The notes: generated by a model not told the origin, from the letters alone. Positions 20,516 to 33,767 are shown, counted from the first letter of the stretch. The stretch is DNA of 64,000 nucleotides from Meconema thalassinum (GCA_946902985.2 OX336388.2:1217718609-1217782608), one strand, 5' to 3'. Numbers and translations are program-made.

Positions 20516-23048
20516 TATGTGGATTACACCAATAAATAAACCGTGACATAATCAGCCATGATATATATTTGTAACTTATACAAAAGCGAATCGAACTCCG
20601 CCACTGCCGGTCGCAAGCCCGGGGCCTCATTTCGCATGTGATGAAGAAGGAGCGGGAGGAGTATCAACCTCGTAAAAGAAACCAGGGTCCATCTGACTCC
20701 GGATGGTAACACCTGTCATAGGGCCCCTACCTAGGGTTACTAGGCGAAACCTGGTCAACGGTCTCAAAGTCGGAAGACGAATTTCATTTCCCAACGGCTG
20801 AGAGGGCGGAAGAACCTAGTGGAGTCAATCACGAAAAATAAATGAATTCAGACTGTCAGTCTGAATTTAAAATCCAAGAGCGACTGTTCCCATATTGGGC
20901 GGCCTTTGGTCAGCGTCTGTCCCCATGTTAGGGGCGGCTGTAAATAATCCTCCGGAGTTAACAACCTCGGTTGTAAAAATGGTGGCTCTAAAAATCACCT
21001 TCAAAACTAAAAGAATTATCAATCATGGAGCGGTGTGATGTGAAACTATTTACCTCAGGTGGTCAATCCACAAGCAGACATTCGGATTCTGGGGAGTCTG
21101 CAATGTCACACAAAGACGAGTCGGAGCGTCTTGGAACTTCGAACACAATAAAATACAGGAAAATAAACTACCTAGCCACTTTCAATGCAAATTCACTTTT
21201 GAAAGTGGGGAAACTTAAGACTCTAACAGACACACTAAATGAACATAGAATTATCATAACGGCTGTGCAAGAGACCAGATTTCATAGATGAGAACAGCAT
21301 TGAATCGGGAGGATTCAGGATACTCAAGGGGAAACCAGGGGCCAGAGTAATGAAGAATGTTCCTCATCTTGGGACAGGATTCATAGTTGACAAGAAAATA
21401 CTAGACTCCATCATAAGCTTCGAGTCCACCTCTGAAAGGCTATCCACACTCACGTTCAAGTCGACCAACAAAGTTTATACAATTGTGAATATTCATGCCC
21501 CTATAAACATCGACAACAAAAAGGATAAGGTAAGAGTAGAACTTTTCTGGGATAAACTAGACGATACGATCCAGAAGATCCCAGACAAAAATAACGTCAT
21601 ATTTTTAGGGGATTTTAACGCCCAAGTGGGGAGAGAAAAGAAGTTCAGGCATATAGTGGGATGCTACCCGGCACATAACAGAACGAACCAAAATGGTATC
21701 AGGCTCATTGAATTATGTCAGGCACATAACTTGGTCTTAAAATCGACTGGCTTTAAGAAACTGCCGAGAAAACAGAAGACATGGATATCACCTAATCCCC
21801 TCCTCGGAGAATTCCAGTTGGACCATGTTGCAATAAAGCGGAAGTTTCATAAGGAAATTCAAAATGTTAAGGTTCTCCGAGGAGCTAACCTTGACTCAGA
21901 CCACTACTTGTCAAAAGTTAAACTGAATATTATTCCTAGGAGTAACTTTCTAAGGAACAACCGTATACGAAGAAGATATGATCCAAACAAAATTAAGGAG
22001 AACATGGAAGAATGGGACACATTAACCAGAGACCTAGAAGGCCAGGACTGGAGACAGATGGAGAAGAGTCTTCTAACCAAGGCAGAATAACTTGCTCCTG
22101 TTACAAAGACGAAGAAGCATAGATGGTGGATCAACGAGTGTGATAGACTACTTGATCTGAGGAAGAAGGCGTGGCACGTTTGGCAAACCAAAAAGGACGA
22201 GAGTACCTGGCAACACTTTGTGGAAACCAGGAAGATGGTGTCCAAGGGGATCAAGAAAGTAAAGAAGGAGCACGGCGACCAACTAATCAGGAAGATAAAT
22301 GATGATTTTGCGAAGAACAATACGAGAAACCATTATCGGGGTTTCAAGGAAAACCTAAGCAGATATGACCCCCCAACTCTCCAACTTCAGGACGAAAACG
22401 GGAACGTGGCTTATAGTAACAGGGGTAACTGTAAAATTCTAGCCGGCTACTTTAAAGAACTCCTAAATTGCGATGAACCACTCCAAAAGATGTCTTTCGA
22501 TTGTGGACCAAAATCGTCTCCCAACCATGATTCTAAACCCCCGTCTGTAAGAGAGATTCAGAAGATATCGACTCGTATGGAAAATTTCAAGGCATCTGGA
22601 GAAAATCAGATAACAGCTGAATTATGGAAGTATGCCAGTGAAGATGCGATTGGCTCACTCCAAAAGCTTTTTGAGGAGATATGGAAGACAGAGATCATTC
22701 CAGTGGAATGGAAAATGGCCCCGATACACCCTCTTCACAAAAAAGGTTCGAAATCGGATCCTAGCAATTACCGAGGGATCTCACTGCTGGACGTGACATA
22801 CAAGATATTTTCAAGAGCGTTATTAGAAAGAGCAGAATCACAGTTGGAATGCCAACTTGTGGAGTATCAAGCAGGGTTTAGAAAGGGGAGATATTGCGCT
22901 GAACAAATTTTAAATCTCAGAAACATTATAGCGTACCAGAAGCAGAGGGCGAAACCGTATATAGTGAACTTTGTAGACTTCCAAAAAGCTTACGATTCCA
23001 TCGACAGAGAGTCGTTGCTCAATATTTTGGAAGAGTTTGGCCTGGACA

Positions 23049-26000
23049 GCTCCACCAATGGTATCCTTACCTTGACGAGGTGGTGGAGCTTGCGTGGTCA
23101 AATGATCCTGAGAGCTATGCCGGTGGTAGCTTAGCTACTGGTAGGGTCTCCCAAGCCGGACAGATCGAAGGTGATGATCCAGACTAAACGGGATACTCTG
23201 GCCCTCCAGGTTGGGGGTTGGACGTGGGGATAACAACCCCACACCATAAAAAAGAACCTGTTACGAACCAAGGACAATTGCCTCGGAAGGACGGATTTAA
23301 CAGAAGACAACCTCGGCCTGGGTTACGGAAAAGAGATTTGAATATTGCGACGTGGAATGTAAGAACGATGTTGAGACCAGGAAAGATTAATGAAATAGGA
23401 GAAGAGATAACTAAATTTAATTTAGACATTGTAACGTTACAAGAGGTAAGATGGCAAGGACAAGGAAGGATAGATAAAAGGGAATATTCACTATTGTATA
23501 GTGGTCCAAATAGCAGAACAGGACAACATGGTACAGGATTTATGGTATCCAAGTCAGTAAGGAATAGTATTATGGAATATGAAGCCATAAATGAAAGATT
23601 TTGTAAATTGCGCATCAAAGGAAGATTCAGGAACATATCCATATTGTCAGTGTATGCACCAACTGAAGAGAAAGATGAGGATGAGAAGGAAGAGTTCTAT
23701 GAACAATTGGAACAGATATGCGGTGAGATACAGAGATACGATACATTGATAATAATGGGTGACTTTAACGCAAAGATTGGGAAGGATCTATTGATGAGAT
23801 GTGCAGGGGAACATACACTACATGATGTTAGTAACCAGAATGGCACACTACTTGGGCATTTTGCCATCAGGAACAATATGGTGATCAAAAGCACATGTTT
23901 CCCACATAAACGAATACATCTAGGTACTTGGAAGGCTCCTGATTCTACAACCGTGAATCAAATAGACCATGTGTTAATCAATGCAAGATACTCTTCGTCA
24001 ATTATAGATGTGCGGAGTTGTAGAGGACCAAATTGTGATTCAGATCACTATCTAGTCAAAGCAGGACTTAGAGAAAAGCTGGCTAAAACGAAAACAGAAT
24101 CTGAAACCTGGAAGAACAGTATAAACGTTGAAAGACTAGGAGATGAAAGAATTAAGGAGGAATATCAGAGAGAAATACAAAAGAAATTAGAAGAAGAAAA
24201 AGAGAGAGATGATCCCAATGAAGAGTGTAAGAAAATAGAGGAAGTAGTTAAACAGGCTGCAGAAGAAATAATCAGAAAGAGGCAGCAAACCCGGAATGAA
24301 TGGTTTGATCAAGAGTGTAAGGAAGCAATAGAAGAGAAGAATAGAGCAAGAGAAAAGATGATCTTGAGAGAAACAAGAAGCAACTGTGAACATTATAGGC
24401 AACTGAGGTTGAATGCCAACAAAGTATGTAGAAGAAAGAAAAAGGAACACATAAAGAAACAATTTATAGAAATAGAAGAAATAAACCAGGGAAGTGAAGT
24501 AAGAAAATTCTATGCGGCAATTGGTAAAATGGGGAAATGTTTCCAACCTAGGGAAATAAGATGCAAGGATAGACAAGGGATGATATTGAATGATGAGAAC
24601 AAAGTGTTAGATAGATGGTCTGAACACTTTAAGGAACTTCTAAGTGAAAGTGTAGAGCCAGAAATTGAACAACATATGCAACAAAACGAGAGACAAGAAG
24701 TAATTAGATCAGAATCAGAGAATGAGAATGCAAGTATTACGAGTCCTACAGAATCAGAGAATGAGAATGCAAGTATTATGAGTCCTACAAGATTTGAAGT
24801 GGCAAATGTAATGAAGAAAATGAAAAACAACAAATCACCAGGGGAAGACAGTATAGTAGCAGAAATTATAAAATATGGAGGGGCGGCATTGGAAGATAGA
24901 ATACATAAACTATTGGAAAGAATATGGGAAGAAGAGAACATGCCAGATGGATGGAGGGGAGGAATAATATGTCCTATATTTAAGAAAGGAGATAAACTAG
25001 CATGTGAGAATTACAGAGGAATTACTCTATTGAATGTTATTTACAAGATCCTATCAGGTATCCTGAAAGAAAGGATGAAGATATTTTCAGAAGAAATTCT
25101 GAGTGAATATCAGTGTGGTTTTAGACCCAACCGTAGTACAACGTATCAAATCTTTGTAATTAGGCAGATGATGGAAAAGTTTTATGAACATGACATTGAC
25201 CTCCACATGCTCTTTATAGATTTTAAACAAGCTTTCGATAGTGTATGTAGAGAAAGTCTATATGAATTACTAGGAGAAATGAGGATACCTGGAAAGATAA
25301 TCCGGCTGATAAGGATGACACTAGATAACACATGGGCACGAGTGAAAAATGGAAATAAGCTGAGTAAACCCTTTACCATCAATATGGGTGTAAAACAAGG
25401 AGATGGATTGTCTGCAGTACTCTTTAACCTTGCACTACATAAAGCAATCAGTAAAGTGGACCAGGGAGACACTATTTTTAACAAATCAAGTCAGATCTGT
25501 GCTTATGCAGATGATGTAGTGATCATAGCAAGAGAGAAGCGTACACTGAAAAGAGTATATTTAGAATTAGAGAAAGAGGCTACAAATATTGGGTTATTAG
25601 TGAATGAGAGTAAAATTAAGAGCATGGTAATGTCCACATCTAACACAAGAAGAGCCCCGCATGATATTAAAATAGGCGATAAGACATTTGAGAGTGTGAC
25701 ACAATTTAAGTATCTATGAGTACTTATTAACAACCAGTGTGATATGACAAACTGTATTAAAGATCGATTACAGGCTGGAAACAGAGCATACTATGCAAAC
25801 ATCAAGAGGCTCATGAATCAACTTATATCGCGAACAACCAAAATGAAGATATATAAGACAATGATAAGACCAGTAGTGACCTATGGCTCTGAAGCTTGGA
25901 CATTAACTATGGATGATGAGAATACTGTGAAGTGTTTTGAAAGGAAAATACTGCGAAGAATATATGGCCCTGTTAGAGAGAAAGATGGATGGAGAATACG

Positions 26001-26318
26001 ATATAACCATGAACTAAACGAATTGATTGGAAAACAAGATATCGTAAAGTTTATAAAGGCACAGAGAATCCAATGGTTGGGACATATAGAGAGGATGCCC
26101 GAGAGCCAGATGCCCAAGATAATGTTGAAAGGGAGGCTATTCTCCAGGAGGAGGAAAGGACGTCCTAAGAAGAGATGGTTGGATGGTGTGACTGCAGACC
26201 TCGTCGCAATGGGAGTGAGAGGATGGAGGAGCAAGGCGATGGATAGACCAACATGGAGAGCAGTTGTCCAAGAGGCCAAAACTCACCCCGGGTTGTAGCG
26301 CCATGGAGTGAGTGAGTG
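23049..26318 (+). mobile_element. RTE LINE 2, near-complete, inside LINE 1
   Basis: Flanked by a 12-bp perfect TSD TTGGCCTGGACA (23037-23048 and 26319-26330). The 5' end has a short hairpin (GCTCCACCA...TGGTGGAGC, 23049-23092). The 3' end is TGTAGCGCCATGGAGTGAGTGAGTG, i.e. a short (GTGA)n tail. Size 3.27 kb. Its removal restores LINE 1 coding. Confidence 0.9.
23218..26298 (+). pseudogene. RTE ORF with one in-frame stop
   Basis: 1,027 codons in one frame with a single TGA at 25717. Endonuclease: TWNVRTMLRPGK (~23350), LQEVRWQGQG, SVYAPTEEKD, GDFNAKIG (~23760) and SDHYLVKAG (~24045). A Lys/Glu-rich linker contains a 54-bp internal duplication (SESENENASI twice, ~24709-24790). RT: NYRGITLLNVIYKI (~25010), GFRPNRSTTYQ, FIDFKQAFDSV (~25217), GVKQGDGLSAVLFN (~25388) and AYADDVVII (~25503). 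The C-terminus ends with GRPKKRWLDGV and AKTHPGL, typical of RTE. The stop falls within QFKYL(G)VLI, where Gly is normal, so it is a recent lesion. Confidence 0.9.
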
Positions 26319-27463
26319 TTGGCCTGGACACGAAAACCCTAGCCCTTATAAAGGAGACGCTCACGATTACGTCCTCTAAAGTTAGATTCATGGGCGAACT
26401 GTCTGAACCATTTGAGATAAGAACAGGGGTCCGGCAGGGGGATGGTCTCTCCCCCCTGAAGTTCAACTGTGCACTTGAAAAAGTTATGAGAGAATGGAAT
26501 GCGAAAACACGAGGGGGAATACGTCTAGGAACAAAAAAACCAAAGGAATCACGATTAAGTGTTTGGCCTTTGCTGACGACTTGGCGCTGCTCGCAAGAAA
26601 CGTGGGAGGAAACCAAAGAACAAATCACAGAATTACAAGAGATGGCGGGGAAAATAGGACTTAAAATTTCCTTTGAAGAAACGAAAATTATGTCAAATAA
26701 TTTGGATGTGCCCAAGAGAGTTACAGTAGGAGCTAATAAAATCGAGGTGGTTAATAGTTTCAAATACTTAGGAGAATGGATCGACTGGAATAACCTTGAA
26801 GGAAAAACAATGGAGGCGAGAAGAATCAAAATGGAACTAGCCTTCCAGAAAACCAAAAATACATACAATAAGAAAACCCTCTCCTGGAACACTAAAATCA
26901 GGCATTATAACACCGTAATTGAGCCAGAGACACTCTTTGCAGCAGAAACACTAGTCTTGAGGAGCCAAGGGCAAATGGAAAAATTGGAAATCAAAGAGAG
27001 AAAAATTTTGAGGAAGATCATAGGTCCTAAATTCCAAAATAACAAACAAGTTTTCTATAGGAACGACACCCTGTATGTGAAGTCGGAGAGAATTTCAGAT
27101 ACCAAACGGAAAAGGAGGATTGATTTCTATGGACACATCTACCGGATGAATCCTGCCCGATTAACCAAGAAAATCTTTGACTTCTTTTCCAAAAAGAAGA
27201 TCAAACCTAATATGTTTACGGAAGTGGAAAAGGACCTGCGAGAGCTTCAGATTACTGAAATCATGTTGATGAATGGTACAGCCAAAACCGTGACCAAAGA
27301 CAACACCAAGAATTTCCAAGCCAGAGCCGTCTCCAGAAAACCGATGCAGATATCACAAGAGGAAAGAAAGAGAAGATCAGAGAGAATGAAGAAGTATTGG
27401 GAGAAAAGGAGAGCACAAGCATCTAAGAAGTGATTGATCGGACGTACCCCCAAAGTGGGTGAT

Positions 27464-27492
27464 TCGAGAAGAAGAAGAAGAAGAAGAAGAAG
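27464..27492 (+). repeat. (GAA)n tail of LINE 1
   Basis: GAA trinucleotide tract forming the 3' terminus of the LINE, directly before the TSD. Confidence 0.85.
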
Positions 27493-27506
27493 AAAAGCGA
27501 ATCGAA

Positions 27507-27900
27507 AGAGAATAAACCAGGAGCAAAGAGGGGCATATACAAAGAACTTGCTACATCAATTCTTCAGTTCTCCACACTGCATTTAAGACTTATATTAGAA
27601 GAAAATATCTGGCTTGTTATATCTTTTGCAAGAAATGTCCCTTTCTGCATCCCCCATAGTCATCAAATTACAACTCTTAGCGGAATATTATGATCACAAA
27701 TTATTAGATGCGTCCCAGAAGCCTGCACTGATCACACCATATGAAACATTAAGAACGTAGCGTAGTGATGGCTTACAAACAATGAAACCTTCTACTTATA
27801 CAATACAGTACCCAATGCATACTTTTCGACCTGATATTAAACAGGGGCAGATGACCTCGTGGTTCCGCACCTTAAAATCTCAATAACTAATTAACTATTA
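27507..27900 (-). other. Probable LTR continuation of BEL copy 2 and SINE-like scrap
   Basis: No coding. 27507 onward continues the sequence interrupted by LINE 1. The block GGCAGATGACC...CCGCACCTTAAAA (~27846) resembles the block at ~51730-51850 and ~52297-52325, a shared SINE fragment. Confidence 0.4.
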
Positions 27901-27904
27901 TTAA

Positions 27905-28152
27905 ATTACCAAATACCTCAACTGTGTCAGACCTTCAAAAACCACCCCTTTTCCATTCAGCGTACCCTTAAGGACATCACTAGCAATTACATGAAACATA
28001 TCACATTTTATACTGATGGATCGAAAATGGACAATCCGACACGGGTAGGGGCCGCTTCCCCCCCTCCAGACCTCCAGGTTGCATGTAAATAATATGTTAC
28101 CATCATTTTAGGCAATTTTCGCGCCGGAATTTTTTGCGATTAGAGAGGCATG
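27905..28152 (+). pseudogene. I-like LINE RNase H fragment, 5' part
   Basis: Reads TFKNHPFSIQRTLKDI and then ITFYTDGSKMDNPTRVGAAS, the first catalytic Asp region of a LINE-encoded RNase H. IFAPEFFAIREAC follows with the catalytic Glu region. Coding stops at the mariner insertion and continues at 44849 with IEQHNIS and TDSRSVLQALNN. Internal stops show decay. Confidence 0.75.
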
Positions 28153-28372
28153 TATATACGAGGCACGTCCAGAAAAAGTTCCGTTTGGTAATAAAATTAA
28201 ATTGTGTACAGATACAGAAAAATTATTTATTGCACAGCATTCTACACCTCTTAAACTACTTTTCCACATAACTGCCGAACTTTTGCAGGCATTTGTCATA
28301 GCATGGCACCAGTTTTTGGATACCTTCTTCATAGAAGTTTGTCGCCTGTGTCTCCAACCAGTTGGAAACATC

Positions 28373-29068
28373 TTATTTCAGCTCGTCGTAATTGGTGTTG
28401 ACCGCCAAGGAAAGACTTGAGATGTGTGAGCAGATGAAAGTCCTAGGAGCGTGGTCAGGGCTGTAAGGAGGGTGGTCAAACATGTCCCAGCCAAATCTCT
28501 GTAGGAGGTTTTTCGTCACATTTGCAGTGTGTGGTCGTGCGTTGTCGTGAAGAAAAACAACACCTTTTGCCAGAAACCCTCGGCGCTTATTCTGTATTGC
28601 ACGGCGCAATTTCCTAAGTGTCTCGCAGTAAGCATCTGCTTTGATTGTTTCACCACGCAGTAAGAAATCAATGAGTAAGATGCCTTTCCAGTCCCAGAAC
28701 ACTGTGCACATCATTTTCCGAGGTGACAAGATTTGTTTCGGCTTAACCATTGCTGGGGATGAAGTGTGCCTCCATTCCATTGATTGCCGCTTACTTTCAA
28801 GGGTGTCGTAAGAAACCCAAGTTTCATCTCCTGTGATTATCTGTGTCAGAAATTCTTCGCCGCCTTCATTGTAACGGGTCAAAAACTGAAGTGCACTACC
28901 CATCCGTTTTGTTTTGTGTTGCTCCGTAAGAATCTTTGGTACCCAACGTCGGCAAAGTTTACGAAAGTTCAGTTTTTCGGTAGCGATTTCATGAATTAGT
29001 GATCGTGAGATTTGCGGAAATTCCATAGTGATAGCACTAATTGTAAACCTGCGGTTTTCCCGGATCTT
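28373..29068 (-). pseudogene. mariner transposase, C-terminal half
   Basis: Minus strand. KIRENRRFTISAIT and ISRSLIHEIATEKLNFRK precede the catalytic region GDETWVSYD (first Asp) and FLHDNARPHTANVTKN (second Asp), then HPPYSPDHAP. Directly after AP the frame changes. The sequence DFHLLTHLKSFLGGQ, with the third Asp, is found in another frame (~28445-28400), so a one-base loss destroyed the D34D motif. The N-terminal half is at 44277-44523. Confidence 0.85.
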
Positions 29069-29073
29069 GTTAT

Positions 29074-30948
29074 TGACACAGGTTGTATGGGGTGGATGGG
29101 CCTACTTACCTTATTTCAGGAGGTCAGCATCGCTAACAGCAACTCACCATCAGTTGACATGCCCCAACAGAAGAACACCGAAAGGCGAAGGAAGGTGGAG
29201 AAAATGAAAACGCACAGGCTCGTCTACAGATACACTCCGATAACCCACAGAACTGCCACCGACGAAATAATGCCAAAACATTTGCTTAATATAAAAAAAA
29301 ACATTTAATAACGAAAAAGGGGCAAGAAAATATAATTTAATAAGATCCTCCAGCAAACACAACATAAAAAACTCCTATTGCCACAAAAAAAACTCTCTGG
29401 TGATGCACATTGGCTTAAGGCCAAAACAAGTCAATTACCTATGGAAACAAGAGAAAGCTTTACATTGAATAATAAAGCCTAAAAGAAGGAACGCCAGCAG
29501 ACAGGGATCACCAAATAAGAAAGGGCTTGATAAACCACTGAGGCACGCAAAACTAACTCGACATGCAGGCAGCTAATCCACGAGGAAACGAAAAGTAAAA
29601 AAAAAGACCAATTTACAAATCCAAAACTTCCATGACGGTGGTATACTCAGGAACACTCACAAAAAACACAAAGGAAAATCAACAAGATTAACAAAAAAAC
29701 ATTCTAATCTCCCACCACAACACGTTTGAGTGTCCCGCTCGACGCCAAGAGAATTACACACACCAGACCACAATGCACTCTGGCAAAAAAAAAAACATGG
29801 CCACGAAAAAGATGACTGCATGTCTAGCCGAAATACGGCAAACAATTACCTTTTAAAATTAAACGTCACCAGAGAGAAAAGAAAAAGAGGAAATAATTAC
29901 ACCTTAACACGATTAAAACGAGGCAGTTTAGGAAGCTACGGATCGTAAAACAAATAAACAATAGGCCAATCCCAAAGAATACGAAAAGAAAAGAACCAAC
30001 TAATCACAATGAGAATTCCCATAAAGAAAATAAACTAAATAAATAATAAATTACAATGTACGATAAACTTGAAACGTGTCTCCGGAAGGCGCAGAAAAAA
30101 CAAAAATTTACATATCAGGTAACATTTAAAACAAGAAAATTAGGCCTAGAACACGAAATCAAATACAGTATTAAAACATCAATATAAGGCCAATATCGGA
30201 GCTCCCATAACAATATATATATTATAAAACGTACCTTAAATCCTTCTTTAGTGGAGACACAATAATAACAAAATCATTAACACACATTAAATAATTTTAA
30301 AAGGCACCAGATTTGCCTCAAAATGGCTACCCCAGCACACGCGCCGTTTTGGTTACACTTGAAACTTCTCCTTGCAGCAAGTTACGATAATTATCCCACA
30401 TTTCCTCTTCAAGATGAAATCTCGAATTTATATCCTTCAGTGCACAGATTATTTCCTTGAGATAGAATAAATCCACATTTCATGGAGGCCAGGGGACAAG
30501 CCCCCGGCCCTAACGGAGACACCTTTTCACGACCAACTAGCTTCTCGCTTTCCTCAAAAGTCAACTCCCAACATGGTGGAGACCAAAAGTTATAGGCCGC
30601 AGTGCATTAATGTTAATCGAAATTGTCCAATCACAGAGTGACATACAATTTAACAATGTGCGTATTATATAGTTATTTTGGCGGCATGATGCATATATAG
30701 TCTTTTGTTTAATGACGTAGAATAACATATTTTTTAAATATGTCTCGATGAGACTGGACCAGAAGACACCAATGTCTCACTCTAGCGGCAGAAGACACAA
30801 CCCCCGGCTTGAGGTGCCGACAGATGCTGCCATCTCTAGTTCATTAGCCAAACCAAGGCATCTAGGTGGGCGCTTCATCGGTAGGGGATACATATACGTA
30901 GAAGAGATGCATATTAATTATGTTTGAAACGGGCTTTTGCACGTAACA
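29074..30948 (-). repeat. LTR, left copy (1,875 bp)
   Basis: Uninterrupted LTR. Plus-strand ends are TGACACAGG and ACGTAACA. Carries a strong splice-donor-like AAG|GTAAGTAGG on the minus strand (~29105) near its 3' end and a TATATATGC box near 30700. Confidence 0.85.
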
Positions 30949-33767
30949 GTCTCCCTCCCTTAAGCGTGAACACCGTTCACGAATCTGCCTAGGCATAGGC
31001 AGTACTCCATAACTAGTCGATTCACCAAGCATTGTTTCCAGAAGATAATGTGCACCAGTTAACTCCAATTGATGGATAACACCGCATCGTTTTGGTTAGG
31101 AAGGGTGCAGGGTCAGATTATCAGAGAGGGGATAATTGATCACCTCACAAACCACTTAGTTAACAGCTTCACTGTGTCCATAATTCCTCAGAAACGCATT
31201 ACACCAGCACCAGCAGTGCTTTCAGAGTCCGAGACGCGTTAGATAAATGTTCCATAAGTCCAATGTTGTTAGCTTTAGAAGAAGTAGGCGGATGCAATGT
31301 GCAAGATACCATGCGACGAGTGGGCAGTCATTTACAAAACAGTCATTAATCTTATTTCAAAAATAAAAGTTTACAGAAATTACTAATTCTTAATACATTT
31401 TACATATGAGAAAAAAGTTTGAATTTATATGAAGAAAATCCTGACCATGCCCTAGATCCGTGCTCACAATAGTTCATTAAATAAGGTTACGTATTTTCAG
31501 ACTAGTTAGACTTTTCTAGAGTACACGAGTTGAACGATCATACATTCAGAAGGAACTACAGTAGAGGAATGACCACTCAAATTCCCAAGGAAACAGGTAT
31601 ACAAGATCACCATGAGTTAGGTCTCCCACCGAGTCCTACTTACATGCAAGCATCTTCTACGTGAACATCAAAATTAGTTACAATTTTATAATTTTACCAT
31701 TATATGGGAATTACCCAACAGTTACAAGTTGTATCCCACTAGAGTTTGCAAATCCAATTCAAAATTCCAGAAGGAACAGATGCCTGAAGGCTTCAATGAA
31801 GGTTAGGGATACTCTACATTATACAAATTATCAGTTTACAAATTTATGGTACCATTTCTTCATTACAAATCTCTCCACCTCGTTTTATGTGCGACAGATG
31901 CACTCTGTATATTTAATTGGCCTTAGGGCTTAGAAAAAGAAAATTAATTAAGCTGACATATATGCATCTACATTTGTTGGTTCGTGATCGCACACATTGC
32001 TTGGCATGGGGACAATGAGAAATAAAACACCGCTACAGAAACGACAAAAAACGAAGGGGAAATGGCAGCGCAAAAAATAAAACACCAGTACGCTAACACA
32101 AGGAACGAAATTGAGGTTCGACACCCGATGACTATACAGCCGAAATCCGCCTGGGTGAGAAAAATCCAACATAAAAAGAACTAAGTTCAACAGTACACGA
32201 GGTACAAAAGAGGTTTCCTCGTTCAGGTTAAAAGCACGAACACGTAGAAACAAATGATGCCTAACATGGCCCGAAAATACGGTTAGATGAGAAAACAAGA
32301 CGCTCTTGTCGAAAGACGAGGCTAACAGAGAACACTAACGCACCATTCCTAACGATTTAAGCAGAAAAAATTTAGAATTACCAGTCAAAAGCAGAAAATG
32401 TTACTCAAATTACAGTGGCTGATGACCGAGATTGCCATAGCATGAACTAAAACAGAAGGCCTATGTAATTTACCGTTAACATGAGGCAACTGATGACCCT
32501 GATTTCCAGCAACAACAGATTACTGGCATTAAACGCAAAACAAGCTGACTTACAGAAGCTGATGACCACAATGTCCAACAGAAATTTAACCCCAGTAAAT
32601 TTAGAAGACCCTATATTAATTAATTAACTGTAAAGCACATTACATTATGGCTGTTCACGAACTGAGACCTCATATTCACAACAACATATTCATCGCACAA
32701 CATACTCAAATAGCAGCGATACATAAGCTTTAACCAACCACAAAAATAATTCCCATTAATACTCAAATATGCAAGTTATGTAGTCGTAGATATATCATGA
32801 CACAAACAAATACAATTAAAACCACAATACCCTGACAATTCTATTACATGACACATACTCGCATGTCATCGAACAGACCAGTCCCATACCTGAGCGATTC
32901 GGATCGTGCAAGTCCTATATACAACCTGCCCAGGGATCAAACTAAGAAAGAATCCCATACTTCTAACCTAGCTAACCCCAGACAGTAGATATCTCCACGT
33001 AAAACACACCTACATATTAGGTTTAGTTCAAAATTACAAGGAAAGCAACTAATAAAAATACGATCCTAGACTTACTTTTGCAAACAAAACAAACCCTAAA
33101 TTACCCCACCCTACAAATCTAAATCAAAATATAACGTTAACACATACATCCAGACACGATTTGCACAAAATACACACTCATCCCAGAACGATTGCAGCAT
33201 AAAGTAAGTGTATGAACAAAAATTTACAAATCGCACACTGCGATAAAAACATATCAAAACAAACACTTACCTTGAATGAGTTTGGGAAGAATTCCTAGCA
33301 ATTAATAGTGACATGCACGTTAAATGTGCCTTTTGGCACAACAGTAAGGAGATAGGGAGGGCTGATTTCCATAGGTTAGCCCTTTTAATCGGACTACACT
33401 TCTCAATAACACCAATAGGCGTGACAGTTCCATAATAAATATATCACGAGGACAGCATATCACAACAGAATTTCATGCAAAAGAAACATTCAGGAACACA
33501 ACAGTATCCTTAAACGCCAACACTGCCTCGACAACTGAAATTTCGACAAATAAATCATGCACAATGCTTCTCAGGACAGCAGATGTCATCTCTTGCTTGG
33601 CTCCAGACCAGGAAGCTAAAATACAATAAATTCTACAAATCACAGGGCGAACAGCTTCAGACAGGGCTCCTCGATGCCTTCACTCGCAGCATGTAGGCTA
33701 TCAGAATATCAAAAAAAAAACCACATTTCCCATGCCAAGAATACAAGCCAATCACTTACCAACCCTC

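Larger units (their letters stand above)
21025..27433 (+). pseudogene. LINE 1 ORF: AP endonuclease and reverse transcriptase, broken
   Basis: Endonuclease part: TFNANSLL, QETRF, HAPINID, GDFNAQVG (~21610) and SDHYLSKVK (~21895). The frame breaks just after QETRF (~21280), and an in-frame TAA sits at 22088. RT part: NYRGISLLDVTYKIF (~22770), GFRKGRYCAEQ and FVDFQKAYDSID (~22975), then the 3.27-kb insertion. It resumes at 26319 with GVRQGDGLSP (~26430). The catalytic LAFADDLALLA box is present but in a shifted frame (~26567-26600), showing two compensating indels. A basic C-terminal tail ends at 27433. Consistent with an RTE-type single ORF. Confidence 0.8.
20596..27492 (+). mobile_element. RTE-like LINE 1, interrupted by a second RTE
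   Basis: Flanked by a 14-bp TSD AAAAGCGAATCGAA (20582-20595 and 27493-27506) that lies in LTR sequence of BEL copy 2. The 5' untranslated part is ~430 bp and the 3' end is a (GAA)n tract at 27464-27492; simple-repeat tails are usual for RTE elements. Split at 23048/26319 by another LINE. Confidence 0.85.
9480..27850 (-). mobile_element. Inverted BEL/Pao copy 2, 5' part only, multiply interrupted
   Basis: Reading on the minus strand: LTR material (27507 towards ~27850, then 20595-20519 across an RTE insertion), PBS (20515-20502), a leader containing a tandem array (20420-19711), more leader (to 19484 and, across the P-type insertion, 9620), the gag start (ATG at 9532) and an abrupt end at 9480. 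The leader and gag start match 1-231 of copy 1 at high identity. The upper LTR limit near 27850 is a guess. Confidence 0.65.

Noticed and set aside
24187..24941. Long antisense open frames opposite RTE LINE 2
   Set aside because: They are by-products of the purine-rich coding strand and show low-complexity Phe/Ser/Leu content with no domain.
31948..32298. 116-codon minus-strand frame, present in both internal regions of the LTR array
   Set aside because: Its conservation is explained by the recent duplication. No domain is visible and the composition is not protein-like.
32419..32570. Hammerhead core (CTGATGA)
   Set aside because: No GAAA partner or stems nearby; only the CTGATGA heptamer matches.
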